Source: Methylobacterium sp. 10
GTDB taxonomy: Bacteria; Pseudomonadota; Alphaproteobacteria; Rhizobiales; Beijerinckiaceae
Length of the DNA stretch: 64,000 nucleotides
Direction of reading: 5' to 3'
NCBI RefSeq assembly: GCF_000519085.1
Contig: NZ_KI912577.1
Coordinates: 3,342,035-3,406,034 of the forward strand
In this document: positions 18,567 to 27,249 of the stretch, piece after piece
Layout of the letters: each line of letters starts with the position of its first letter
How positions within the stretch are numbered: position 1 is the stretch's first letter
Notes under the pieces: generated by a model
The model's database searches: none
Seen by the model: the letters and a program-made list of their open reading frames with translations, nothing else
What the model was told of the DNA's origin: nothing
Made by a program: the position numbers and the translations under genes

Positions 18567-19472
18567 CTACATGCGGCGGTCAGAGAAGCGAATGAGCGCA
18601 TCCATCTCTATGACCAGCGGCTCGATGAGGTCGGGGAAGCCGAGGCCATCCAGGAATTTGAGTTCCGCCTCAACCTGATCGCCAGGAACGTCACGGTGCC
18701 AGGCCCGGGGTTGCCCATCCTCGCCGACGTTCCAGCGGTATCCCCGTGCCTTCAAGCGGTCCTTCACCTCAAACGGTGCGCCCAGCGCCCAGATGCGTAA
18801 GGTCGGCTCGCGAGCGACTTCCAGAAGCTTCTGAAGCGTACCCTGTCCCGAGACCAGGAGCGGCCTCTCGAGGATTTCCAGGAGGGCGTAGCAGTCGTCC
18901 AAGGCGCGATGCCCTTCGAACCAAAAACCTTGTTGGACGCCGATGTAGAAAAGCTTCGTGCCTTCAACACCTTCAGCACTCCACGGGATTTGTGTTTGAG
19001 AGCATGCCCAAGGCTTGGTGACGAAGACGGGGCAGAGCCGCTCACAGAAACGTCGATCAAATCCCGCATTGTGGGCGATCACAATGTCCGCGGATGCGAC
19101 GAAGCTGCGGATCTGATCATCCCTGATGCGCCGCCCAGCGACCATTTTGTTGGTAATCCCGGTCATGCGCGAAATCTCATGCGGGATCGGACGCGACGGC
19201 TCGCGAAAGCCGCTGAAGTCAGCCAACAGTCCCAGCACGGTACCACCTGGGGTGTAGGCAAACCGTACCATCCCGATCTCGATGATCTCATCGGTGTTGG
19301 GATTGAGGCCTGTCGTCTCGACGTCGACAATCAGGCCCGTCTTGATTTTGGACGGCAAGGGTCGGTCGTAAATCATTCTTCGTGCGAGCTTCCGGAGGAC
19401 CCGGAATTCGGACGAGGAGCGCAGTGCGATGGCGTGTAATTCAGCCTCGAAGCGGTCCATAGGGCGCTCCAC
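18567..19472 (-). CDS. DEDDh 3'-5' exonuclease (DnaQ-like)
   Basis: 301 aa. Exo I VDVETTGL with Asp50 and Glu52, Exo II IAHNAGFDRRF, and Exo III GHRALDDCYALLEIL with the catalytic His-x4-Asp. This is the proofreading-epsilon/RNase T fold. About 90 further residues after Exo III include 'KDRLKARGYRWNVGEDGQPRAWHRDV', a segment common in stand-alone exonucleases carried on mobile elements. It could act in DNA repair, in processing during transposition, or in anti-phage defence; the sequence does not decide. Leftward, upstream of the small-RNA region. ATG codons at residues 1 and 5 are both usable. Confidence 0.85.
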   Translation of the reverse strand: MERPMDRFEAELHAIALRSSSEFRVLRKLARRMIYDRPLPSKIKTGLIVDVETTGLNPNTDEIIEIGMVRFAYTPGGTVLGLLADFSGFREPSRPIPHEISRMTGITNKMVAGRRIRDDQIRSFVASADIVIAHNAGFDRRFCERLCPVFVTKPWACSQTQIPWSAEGVEGTKLFYIGVQQGFWFEGHRALDDCYALLEILERPLLVSGQGTLQKLLEVAREPTLRIWALGAPFEVKDRLKARGYRWNVGEDGQPRAWHRDVPGDQVEAELKFLDGLGFPDLIEPLVIEMDALIRFSDRRM

Positions 19473-19783
19473 GAATCAGGACGGCCCGTAGCTCCACTAG
19501 GAATGTGTGGATCGCCTTCGGGCTTATGGTCCTAATGTATTATATGGAACAGACAGAGAACAAGCTCTTTTTTGACTTCGCCTGCAAAACGGATCGTTCG
19601 GAATTCGTGTGACAGGACAAAAGTCTCAGTCAACCGATTCTGCGGACTCGCTTTTTATGTGCGTGAGCGCGGCGTAAAAAATTTGTGAGGGCCAGCTTCG
19701 ACCGGGTTGTGAACAGGCTGTGGATACACTGGTGACCCGGAAAGAAGCGGCGTCCGGTCGGAACACTGTCCCGAGTGACAGCG
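19473..19783. other. Intergenic region upstream of the exonuclease
   Basis: About 310 bases between the exonuclease start and the end of the AraC gene. I see no gene, tRNA or clear terminator. Confidence 0.5.
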
Positions 19784-20767
19784 CTACAGATCCTTCATCC
19801 AGGAGAGTAGCCGGGAGGTGTGCTCTTCATTCGCGGCCGCTCCCGCTGTCCCGTCTACGGCGCTGGGATTCACTCCGTACTTTCGTCGAAACGCCCGGCT
19901 GAACACCCGCTCGTTCTGGAAGCCAGCGCTGAAGGCGAGTTGGGCGATCGTTGGCCGCCGGCTGCCTTGGGTGCTCGAGAGCACTTGCATCGCAAGGGCG
20001 AGCCGCTGGTTACGAATGTAGGCGTAAACGCCTCCCTCGGCCTCGAACAGCTTGTAGAGCGGGCTCCGCGACATGCCGAACCGGGCCATCAGCATCCCTA
20101 CATCGACCTTCGACAGGTTCTCGTCGATGAACTGACGGATGGCGATGCCGGTGATCGCCGGGCCGTTGTAGGCGCTGTCGGTCTCAGACAGGAACAGCGC
20201 GTTGCACAGCGCGGTGGTCGCCGGAACGATGTGGTCCATCTGCGCGGTCGTCGCCGTCTTCAGGCAGGCGCTGATATTGCGTAAATGGTCGGCGAGCAGC
20301 TTCGTGATCGGACTGCTCGCGGAGGGGAGGATCTGCCCGTGCCAGGCCGAGAGATCGCCGCCGCCCTCGATCAGGCGACGGGGTACTGCGAGATTGAGGC
20401 CCGTCATTCCCTTGGTCTCCGATCGGATCGGCTGCGACAGGTCGAAGAGGACGAACGATTCCTGGGCGATCTCTCGTTCGTCACCGCCGGTCGAGATGTT
20501 GGTGCGGCCGGAGGTATAGAGGCGCAGCACGACGTGATCGATGTTCTGGGCCGCCACCAGGGTCGGCGTCCGTTGAATCGTCTGCGGCGACGCTTCGATC
20601 TCTCCGAACACCAAATGGTTCATGTGGTGGTAGCGGTGGAACGCGCTCGTAGGCACGACCGCGTCCGGATCAATCTCCGTGACGAAGAAGGAAGCGAGGC
20701 TGTCGATCCAAGCCCGGCGGCGCGCCTCGTCGTCCGCGATATGGTCGAAGCGGTGATCGATGATCAT
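19784..20767 (-). CDS. AraC-family transcriptional regulator
   Basis: 327 aa from the ATG at 20767. The open frame extends 50 codons further, into the recombinase gene, but those residues are not protein-like. The N-terminal part is an AraC_binding_2-type domain ('SFVLFDLSQPIRSETKGMTGLNLAVPRRLI'). The C-terminal 100 residues hold the two HTHs: 'VDVGMLMARFGMSRSPLYKLFEAEGGVYAYIRNQRLALAM' and 'TIAQLAFSAGFQNERVFSRAFRRKYGVNPSAV', the standard AraC signature. Cargo of the transposon; no catabolic target is next to it. Confidence 0.87.
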   Translation of the reverse strand: MIIDHRFDHIADDEARRRAWIDSLASFFVTEIDPDAVVPTSAFHRYHHMNHLVFGEIEASPQTIQRTPTLVAAQNIDHVVLRLYTSGRTNISTGGDEREIAQESFVLFDLSQPIRSETKGMTGLNLAVPRRLIEGGGDLSAWHGQILPSASSPITKLLADHLRNISACLKTATTAQMDHIVPATTALCNALFLSETDSAYNGPAITGIAIRQFIDENLSKVDVGMLMARFGMSRSPLYKLFEAEGGVYAYIRNQRLALAMQVLSSTQGSRRPTIAQLAFSAGFQNERVFSRAFRRKYGVNPSAVDGTAGAAANEEHTSRLLSWMKDL

Positions 20768-20852
20768 CGGCCCATCCACGCGGGGCTCGAGGCGGGACGT
20801 CGCTTTTGGTGTGGTCGAATGGGGACCGTCTCTGGTCCCAACTTCGATCCAT

Positions 20853-21596
20853 TCAGATGGTGGGGGACCACATCCGGGCTGCGATCGCGCGTTCCTCGGG
20901 GCCCATCGCATCGGCATAGATCGCGGTCGTCGCGATGTCCGCGTGGCCGAGCCAGCGCTGCAGGAGATTGAGGGGCACGCCAGAACGCAGGGCGTGGACG
21001 CCGAAGCCGTGGCGCAGGCCCTTGGGCGACGCGGCAGTCGCGCCTACCCGTGCGGCGATCATCACGTCCTTCACCTGCCGCCAGGCTGTGCAGCGTGCGA
21101 TCGGCCAGAGCCGGTCCTCTAGCAGTCCGTCGCTGTGGACCTGTCGGACGTGGGCCAGGAACGCGAGGGGCACCGGAACCTCGCGTACGATCCCGGGACG
21201 GCGCTTCTTCAGGCAATGCACCGAGACCATGCCACCCTCGACGTCGAGATCGGCCATGGTCAGGGTCAACGCCTCGGAGATCCGGCATCCTGTCCAGACC
21301 AGCATCAGGCAGAGCGTCTCGATCTCGGGGACGCTGGAGGCGGCCGAAGCGACGAAGCGCTCTCGCTCCTGCGCCGTGAGGTATTTCCGTCGTCCTCCGC
21401 CGGTGTAGAGCGAGGGAGGTGCGGTCGGCATCGCTCGAACCATCACGACGAATCCTGGAGCCGGCCAGAGGGCCGGAGCCGCTGGCGTGCTGAAACGCTG
21501 TTTCTGATTGTGTTGCATGCCCTGCCCAAGGCGATTTTCGCCTCCGGCCGGGCCAGCAACATTCCGGCAGGTAGGCAGCGCCCGTCCAATGATCAA
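20853..21596 (-). CDS. Short tyrosine recombinase/integrase (catalytic domain only)
   Basis: 247 aa at most; ATGs at residues 27, 52 and 56 are alternatives. The catalytic core is present: Arg105 (TGCRISEAL), Lys130 (HCLKKRRPG), Arg195 (KGLRHGFG), His218 (WLGHAD) and nucleophile Tyr227 (TAIYADA). The usual His three residues before the second Arg is Lys192. The N-terminal SAM-like arm that wraps DNA in XerC/phage integrases is missing or very short. This implies a partner or a specialised compact recombinase. It lies upstream of, and partly against, the AraC regulator. Confidence 0.85.
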   Translation of the reverse strand: MIIGRALPTCRNVAGPAGGENRLGQGMQHNQKQRFSTPAAPALWPAPGFVVMVRAMPTAPPSLYTGGGRRKYLTAQERERFVASAASSVPEIETLCLMLVWTGCRISEALTLTMADLDVEGGMVSVHCLKKRRPGIVREVPVPLAFLAHVRQVHSDGLLEDRLWPIARCTAWRQVKDVMIAARVGATAASPKGLRHGFGVHALRSGVPLNLLQRWLGHADIATTAIYADAMGPEERAIAARMWSPTI

Positions 21597-22316
21597 GTCT
21601 GATACCGTATGTAAATCAGCGTCTTATACACAATCAGAAATTCTGTTTCACGAATCGCTGCTTATTGAGCGATTCGCAACACAATAATTCCCGCCCACCG
21701 ATCTTTCGCGACTCTCGACCGCTTCGCTAGAAAGCCTCACAGTTACAACCCCGACGATAGGCCTCACTGCTCACCGGCACTATAAAGGACGCATCGTCCG
21801 TTGATCCATCGGATACGGCCGAGCTAATTAGTAAATTGTACAGGCGATTCGCTGAGTATCGCCATCAAGAAAAGACGCGGCGATCATACACCGAAGGCCG
21901 GGGCTTCGTCGCGCTCAACCCAGGCGTCCTCGACGGCTTTCGGAAGTCGCGTGAGCAGACTGGCTTCGTCGTCGGAAGGCAGATCGGCTACAATTATCAG
22001 GTCGGGGGCATCATCCTCGACGCAGACTTTGGCGATGCAATCGTGCTCATCAAATCGTAGACAGGCCGTCCAGCGGTCCTGTTGCGTTGTCCAGTGAGCA
22101 TCCCCCAAACCGGTGATGGTTCATTCCTTTAGCTCTTCCTCGGCCAGCGAGATTCTTCCGTCGCAAATCATTGATCGTTTCGGCCCGCTGGTGCTTAACC
22201 GCTCCAGGTAAGACCCCGCTATAGTCTCGTCTGGCCTCCCTGTGCGGTTTCGTATGCCAAGCTGACTGCCTCCCGCCCAAGAAGGCCGCAAGTTGTACGA
22301 CCATGTCGATCAATGC
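21597..22316. other. 720-bp stretch with no supported gene
   Basis: Only short frames occur: plus 21836-22060 and minus 21884-22108 overlap each other (74 codons each), and minus 22050-22313 has 87 codons. The minus 74-codon frame has a protein-like acidic composition but no family signature. The region may hold decayed sequence between the recombinase and the NACHT operon. Confidence 0.45.
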
Positions 22317-24500
22317 TTATCTCGTTGCCAATCCTGCAACCTCACTCCAAATCTCACGATCTTCCTGTGATGTCCGCTCCAGTAAGCCGGCAGGATTGAT
22401 GATGTGGATGAACTCTCCACGTTTCCCCGAAGCATCCTTTCTATCAGTTCGGCGCAATCTACCAGATGCGGCAAGCTTCTCTTCAATACCAGGCCAAAGA
22501 TCCGTCGAAAGATATCGTCCTGCAGGGTCTAATGGATCAATCTTGATATAGAACTGCCGCAGGAATACGCGGGTAATTCTTTCCAGAAGCTTTGTTGCCT
22601 CGTTTTCCAATGTGGATCCGTCTGAGACGACCCGATGTTTCGTAATCCAGTCCCCAATGCAATCGGGATCATACAGAACTGTTGCTTTCCCTGATTCATC
22701 AACCATCAAACTACTGGCCGCGGGGACGGTAGTCCCGAATACTGTCTGTTCGTTGACGACTAAAACCGATGCGGAGCACCTCTCGAACTTTAGCTCTGAC
22801 AAATCTGTGTCTCGGCAATCAAATCGATTTATATCCACTTCAATCAAGCGATTACTGCTTGGAGTCCCGAAGAGGACCGCATCGCCAGCCTTGATTTGCT
22901 CAATTGTCAACTCTGATGAACTGACTGCGAGCGAGGTCAAAAGGATACTGGCTGCGTTTTCGCTGAGCCGCTCTGCTCCGACATCATTGCGCATCAAACT
23001 CAATAATCTCGATTGGAGCTTCTGAAGTTCCTTCTCAGGGAGGTCCAACATCTGCTCTCCAAATATCAGCAGAAGATCAGTTCCAAAATAACCTCGGCGA
23101 AGGAAGCGAGGTACTTTCCCAATTAAGATCTCTTTACTTAGCGCTCTTGCTAAAAAATGGTTCGATATCTCAGTATGGGGAAACCGACGAAATCCTTGTC
23201 GCGCATCGACATCCATCAAGGCAAAAGAGCCAGCTTTATGCCGAAGCTTTGCCAGATCTGCGGGGTCTTTCAAAGCGCGTTCGAATGTAACGTCGACAGC
23301 CAGCTGTAAGAATAGCAAGTCAACAGACTCTGTCTCCGCTTCGGCCATTTCGAGCGCTATGAGCTCAAACAATTCCCAAAGAAGATCAGCTGCGGTAGAC
23401 TCATCCATGTTAATACGTTGGGTGATAAGCTTCGCTTCTCGTTGCAGAAAGCTTCTTACAAGGAAGTCACGCGGGCTTACGAGTTCTCCCAAGACAGAAT
23501 TGATTCCACCCAGAGGCGCGACTGTGCTCAGGAAATACGGTCTTAAAGCGTATGAACCGGGCTTGAGAAGCTCGGACGCCTCGCTCGAATTTAAATCGTC
23601 CGCGGACCAGCCAACTTGCGTAAGCCAATTTTTAGCAGTAGCCGGCGAAATAGGCGCTAAGCTAGCGTGCTTAAGCCCTACCTTTCCGCTAAGGTCATGC
23701 AGTCGTTCGGAAAATTTGGTCAAATCAAAGAAGGTGTCGCGCCCAGCTAGAATTATTGGACCACCAGCATCCACCTCGATTAGGAAATCGCGTAGCACTG
23801 ACCATGTGTCTGCATAGCCATCCGCGTCGACAAGCTCGTCGAACCCGTCAATAGCAATTTGTAAGACGCCATGGCGAACCAACGCAGGCACTTGATCATA
23901 GGAGAATTTACCGCGCACGAGCTGAATGGAGAGTGCAATTAGCTCATCTAGGCTGGCAAGTCGTCGCCCTCGGTTTGCAACATGCAAAACCGGTGGGTCA
24001 TTGCTATCCCTGCCGTACTTATCAGCTCGCGACAAAACAAGATGAGATATTAAGCTTGTTTTTCCGACCCCGGCCGAACCGTCTAAAAGCAGTAATTGTA
24101 TAGGTTTCCCGTTTGCGTCACTCTCTCGCAGGCTTGCCGCTTGCCGAAACTTGCTGATTGTTAAGCGATCGCCATCGATAAATCCTTCCGGCTCGATAAA
24201 TACCCCGACAATTTGTGAGTTTAGCATTCGCCGTTGATTATCGGCGATGACTTGGATATTTGAGAAATTTTTTGAGGCTAGCAGCGACCTCATATTAGGA
24301 AATTCGCTGACGATTGGATCTCCGGCTTGCAAAATCTGTAGTCGTACGCGGCCGGACTCGGTATTATAGGTAATCGTGTTGCCTTCTCCATCACGGGTCA
24401 GTAACACGCGGATGATTTGTTCGTTCGCTAGAACCTCAACGTCCGTCGCGGGATCTGCAAACGGACGAAGGTCGCGCTCGAGTGATTCAGGCGAAATCAT
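22317..24500 (-). CDS. NACHT-type STAND NTPase, likely defence protein
   Basis: 727 aa. An N-terminal 130-residue domain I do not recognise is followed by a P-loop NTPase. Walker A GSAGVGKT is at 141-148 and the extended Walker B LQIAIDGFDEL at 213-223, with the acidic second residue typical of NACHT/STAND proteins. A sensor-1 strand IILAGRDT with Arg254 follows, then a helical NACHT-associated region. The C-terminal 150 residues ('GDWITKHRVVSDG...', 'ERITRVFLRQFYIKIDPLDP') may be a winged-helix or sensor part. The ATG directly follows the stop of the NYN gene (zero spacing), so the two are translationally coupled. Base composition is more AT-rich than the tns genes. Bacterial NACHT proteins are known antiviral sensors; this specific pair I do not recognise. 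Confidence 0.8.
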   Translation of the reverse strand: MISPESLERDLRPFADPATDVEVLANEQIIRVLLTRDGEGNTITYNTESGRVRLQILQAGDPIVSEFPNMRSLLASKNFSNIQVIADNQRRMLNSQIVGVFIEPEGFIDGDRLTISKFRQAASLRESDANGKPIQLLLLDGSAGVGKTSLISHLVLSRADKYGRDSNDPPVLHVANRGRRLASLDELIALSIQLVRGKFSYDQVPALVRHGVLQIAIDGFDELVDADGYADTWSVLRDFLIEVDAGGPIILAGRDTFFDLTKFSERLHDLSGKVGLKHASLAPISPATAKNWLTQVGWSADDLNSSEASELLKPGSYALRPYFLSTVAPLGGINSVLGELVSPRDFLVRSFLQREAKLITQRINMDESTAADLLWELFELIALEMAEAETESVDLLFLQLAVDVTFERALKDPADLAKLRHKAGSFALMDVDARQGFRRFPHTEISNHFLARALSKEILIGKVPRFLRRGYFGTDLLLIFGEQMLDLPEKELQKLQSRLLSLMRNDVGAERLSENAASILLTSLAVSSSELTIEQIKAGDAVLFGTPSSNRLIEVDINRFDCRDTDLSELKFERCSASVLVVNEQTVFGTTVPAASSLMVDESGKATVLYDPDCIGDWITKHRVVSDGSTLENEATKLLERITRVFLRQFYIKIDPLDPAGRYLSTDLWPGIEEKLAASGRLRRTDRKDASGKRGEFIHIINPAGLLERTSQEDREIWSEVAGLATR

Positions 24501-25127
24501 CTAAGAAATCTCCAATTTAGAGACGATCCGACTCGTATCCAGATAGCTGCTTCCGTGATCAGGACGGTACATATGAATGCTGGTGCCCCAAGCCTCTGCC
24601 ACAAATATCCCAGGAAGGAGGTCGTCGTCGTTACCATAAATAATGTGTATGTCGTCGCGTGCACTTCGTGCCGATTGAAGAAGGTCGCAGACAAGGCTTG
24701 TGTCGACCATTTTCTGCTCAATGAACTTGCTGCCTTCTGGGTCCTCTCGATACCTCAGGCTGTCGTACAACGGCATTCGTTTGCCTCCGATGAGCATCGA
24801 CGTCGCAATTTCTACGTCAATGCCGAAGGAAACGTTCTTTATAGCGTTCGTACTTGCTCCTCCAAGGTACTCAGAGACGGCTCGATAGTCGAAGGTCCGT
24901 GTCTTCCCGCTGTACCAACCATGGTAGAGTCGCCAACGCACCCGGAAGAGAGATTTGGCGTCCAAGGCAGTTAGGTGACGCGCTACGATCTCCTGAAGCA
25001 CAGAGAAAACCTGCTCAATTTCCCGTGCAGCACGTTTAAGATCGGGTGTTTGCATGCGGCGTGCCGGAGCAACGCGACGTGCGGTATCCCAGTCGAGAAA
25101 AACGATGGCTCTACGGACAGAGACCAT
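24501..25127 (-). CDS. NYN/PIN-like nuclease domain protein, partner of the NACHT NTPase
   Basis: 208 aa. The NYN fold signature is visible: Asp12/Asp14 in the first strand (IVFLDWDTA), QKMVD (138-142), equivalent to the conserved 'QKGVD' of NYN/LabA proteins, and the acidic YGNDDDLLPG (165-173), equivalent to 'SGDSDFLP'. These acids form the metal site of the PIN/NYN RNases. The ATG has GGAGG six bases upstream. It is first gene of a two-gene leftward operon with the NACHT NTPase. A working idea is that the NTPase senses infection and unleashes RNA cleavage by this subunit. Confidence 0.72.
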   Translation of the reverse strand: MVSVRRAIVFLDWDTARRVAPARRMQTPDLKRAAREIEQVFSVLQEIVARHLTALDAKSLFRVRWRLYHGWYSGKTRTFDYRAVSEYLGGASTNAIKNVSFGIDVEIATSMLIGGKRMPLYDSLRYREDPEGSKFIEQKMVDTSLVCDLLQSARSARDDIHIIYGNDDDLLPGIFVAEAWGTSIHMYRPDHGSSYLDTSRIVSKLEIS

Positions 25128-25249
25128 TTTCAGCCTCCAACCCTAGTTGTGCACCATCTGATAGGGTGATGCGAACGCTGGCTTAACCACATTCCATCGT
25201 CTCCTGCTGGAGGCTAAGGCGTGCGGGAGAAATCACCCCCCGTCTAGTC

Positions 25250-25975
25250 TCAACGAGACGCTTTTACGGCGTGGCCGCTTTTTCGCCAGTTGCCACCGCG
25301 GGTCTCGGAGGCAAATCGGACTTGTGGGCTGGCGCGCGCCTTTCGTGCATGGGCGTCCGATTGTGCCGGGGGCCGCGACGGGGCACGATCGTAAAGGGCC
25401 GCGTCCAGCCGCAGGCGGGGTAATAGGCTGCGGCGCACCGCGTCGAGGAACCTGCGGGCCGAGAAGCCGCCTTCGCCTACCAGCACGTCGTCGCGCTCCG
25501 ACACCTAGCGGCGCGCTGAAGAGCGAGTTAGCGGCAGACGTCGACCAGGGGCTTCTGTCGACGACTCTGCTCGCGGCAGGCGCGCTCGGATGGCACCAGC
25601 GCGGTCAGGAACGGCAGCGCTCAGACCCACCCGCCATGGGATCGGCTTAAGCAGCATCATGCTCATCCGGCGCAGACCGCTGGCCTTGACGAAGTGGCCG
25701 TCTGAGGACCACACCGGATCGCGGCAGATGCCGCTCGCCCGAATGCGCCGCCCCGAGCGCCGCTCGATCGTGTCATTGAGCCCGTGTACTGCGGAGCCGC
25801 GTGGGGCGCGGTTGAGGATGCGGCGGACGTTCCCCAACCGACGCACGTGCGCTCGGCCCATGATCCGCAGCACACTGGCCACCGTGCGGGGGTGAGGATC
25901 GCACCGACCAGCAGCACCTACGCGTGCCGCCAGGAACGGTGAACGAACAGCAACGCGAGGATGAGCCCGGAAGCC
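25250..25975 (-). pseudogene. Degenerate IS701-family-type transposase
   Basis: Pieces of one DDE transposase appear in different frames. 'LFVHRSWRHA' then a stop (TAG in place of CAG) then 'VLLVGAILTPAR' lie near 25890-25960. 'RILNRAPRG...GLNDTIERRSGRRI' and 'DPVWSSDGHFVKASGLRRMSMMLL' follow at 25600-25810. 'LDAALYDRAPSRPPAQSDAHARK' is near 25300-25390. These match the order of IS701-like transposases (HRVLNRA, DDTIERR, HFVKASGLRW, ALYDPAPPRRPGQ). At least two frameshifts and one stop disable it, and the C-terminal half is missing. Confidence 0.7.
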
Positions 25976-26105
25976 GGTCGGCTAAGTGGACATGGTGGTG
26001 GTGTCTTTTGGCGGGGACACCACCAACCTAACTAGCACGCCGGCTTCGGCACCCCGCCCCGACCAACAGTCCACTCAAATGGCCAAGGTTGACTGTCGAC
26101 GAACG

Positions 26106-27098
26106 TCAAGCTGCAACTGGTGTTGATCGGCCAAAGCGACTGTCAAACGCGGCTACACTCTTTTCGAGCAACTCGCGATCCTGTCGTTCAAGTACGGCTA
26201 TTAATCGACGCCCGACCCATTCAGCCACTGGAGGTGAAACAGAATTGCCCACCGCATGGTATCGCAAGCTATCGATCCGCTCGGAGTCTGCCATGCTTCT
26301 GTTTGCTGGAAGCGTCCAATCGGCAGGAAAGCCTTGAACTCGCTCGACCTCGTTCGCCGTAAATCGACGGACGCGACCGTCCGGGTACCAGACGTAGTTG
26401 CGGCTCCAATCCGTCCCTGTATGCCGCGCGCTTTCAGCGTAAATGCAGTGTGCGATAGATTTTACGAGGGGACCTTTGCTAGGATCTCCAAGGATTTTCT
26501 GAAAGAGGGAGGTAGGTTCCTCCCCATCCGGTCTACCCTTCGAAGAATTCCAACCGCCGCATTGTGGCTCAAAAAGTACTTCTCCGGGACCTCTTGGGTC
26601 TCGATGCATGGCAACAATGTAGACGCGACGACGCTGCTGGGGGATTCCGAAGTCTTTACTGTTAAGCACACGCCACGCCACGCCGTACCCGAGTTCATCC
26701 AGCGCCTGGAGTACGACGGTGAAGTCACGTCCTCCGTGACTAGAGAGAAGGCCGTGCACGTTTTCGAGGATAATTGCTCGTGGAGTACGTGCTCCAACGA
26801 GGCGCATGAAGTCGTGAAAGAGTCCAGATTGGACCCCTCGAAGCCCTGATCTCGGCCCCATGCGCGCAAGCGAGAGGTCCTGACAGGGGAATCCTGCTGC
26901 CCAAACGTCAGCTTCAGGGATTTTTGTGTCATCGAGGGTACGAATGTCCTCGTCTAGCGGGATGCCAGGCCAATGCTGCCTGAGAAGCTCTCTGCAGAAC
27001 GGCTTCGCCTCGCATTGGAACCGCACGTCGAAGCCGGCAAGTTCCAAACCAAGGTCCAGCCCGCCGATGCCCGAGAAGAATGAAGCCACAGCGTGCAA
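26106..27098 (-). CDS. DNA (cytosine-5)-methyltransferase
   Basis: 330 aa with the full C5-MTase motif set: I FFSGIGGLDLGLELAGF, IV GFPCQDLS with catalytic Cys72, VI ILENVHGL, VIII QQRRRVYIVA, a target-recognition region around 190-260, and X YHAVGNSVSPPVAEWVG. It methylates cytosine in a short DNA site. It is divergent from the HNH endonuclease (151-bp gap) and with Vsr forms a type II restriction-modification locus. The specificity cannot be read here. Confidence 0.93.
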   Translation of the reverse strand: MHAVASFFSGIGGLDLGLELAGFDVRFQCEAKPFCRELLRQHWPGIPLDEDIRTLDDTKIPEADVWAAGFPCQDLSLARMGPRSGLRGVQSGLFHDFMRLVGARTPRAIILENVHGLLSSHGGRDFTVVLQALDELGYGVAWRVLNSKDFGIPQQRRRVYIVAMHRDPRGPGEVLFEPQCGGWNSSKGRPDGEEPTSLFQKILGDPSKGPLVKSIAHCIYAESARHTGTDWSRNYVWYPDGRVRRFTANEVERVQGFPADWTLPANRSMADSERIDSLRYHAVGNSVSPPVAEWVGRRLIAVLERQDRELLEKSVAAFDSRFGRSTPVAA

Positions 27099-27249
27099 GT
27101 GGGGCGGCTCCGATGTGCGGCCAAAAGGTGAACAAGAAGCCTGGACCGTATGCGGTCCGAGATTGGTTCGTCAATCCTTCGAGGGGCATCGCAATGCGGA
27201 AAACGGTTGGTAAGATACCTACGCGAATCAAATGAGAGGTTTCTGGTAA

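Noticed and set aside
21836-22313. Three overlapping short frames on both strands
   Set aside because: They overlap each other and show no motif; at most one could be real and I cannot tell which.
25996-26025. 10-bp inverted repeat after the methyltransferase as a terminator
   Set aside because: Stem is short and no T run follows on the strand of that gene.
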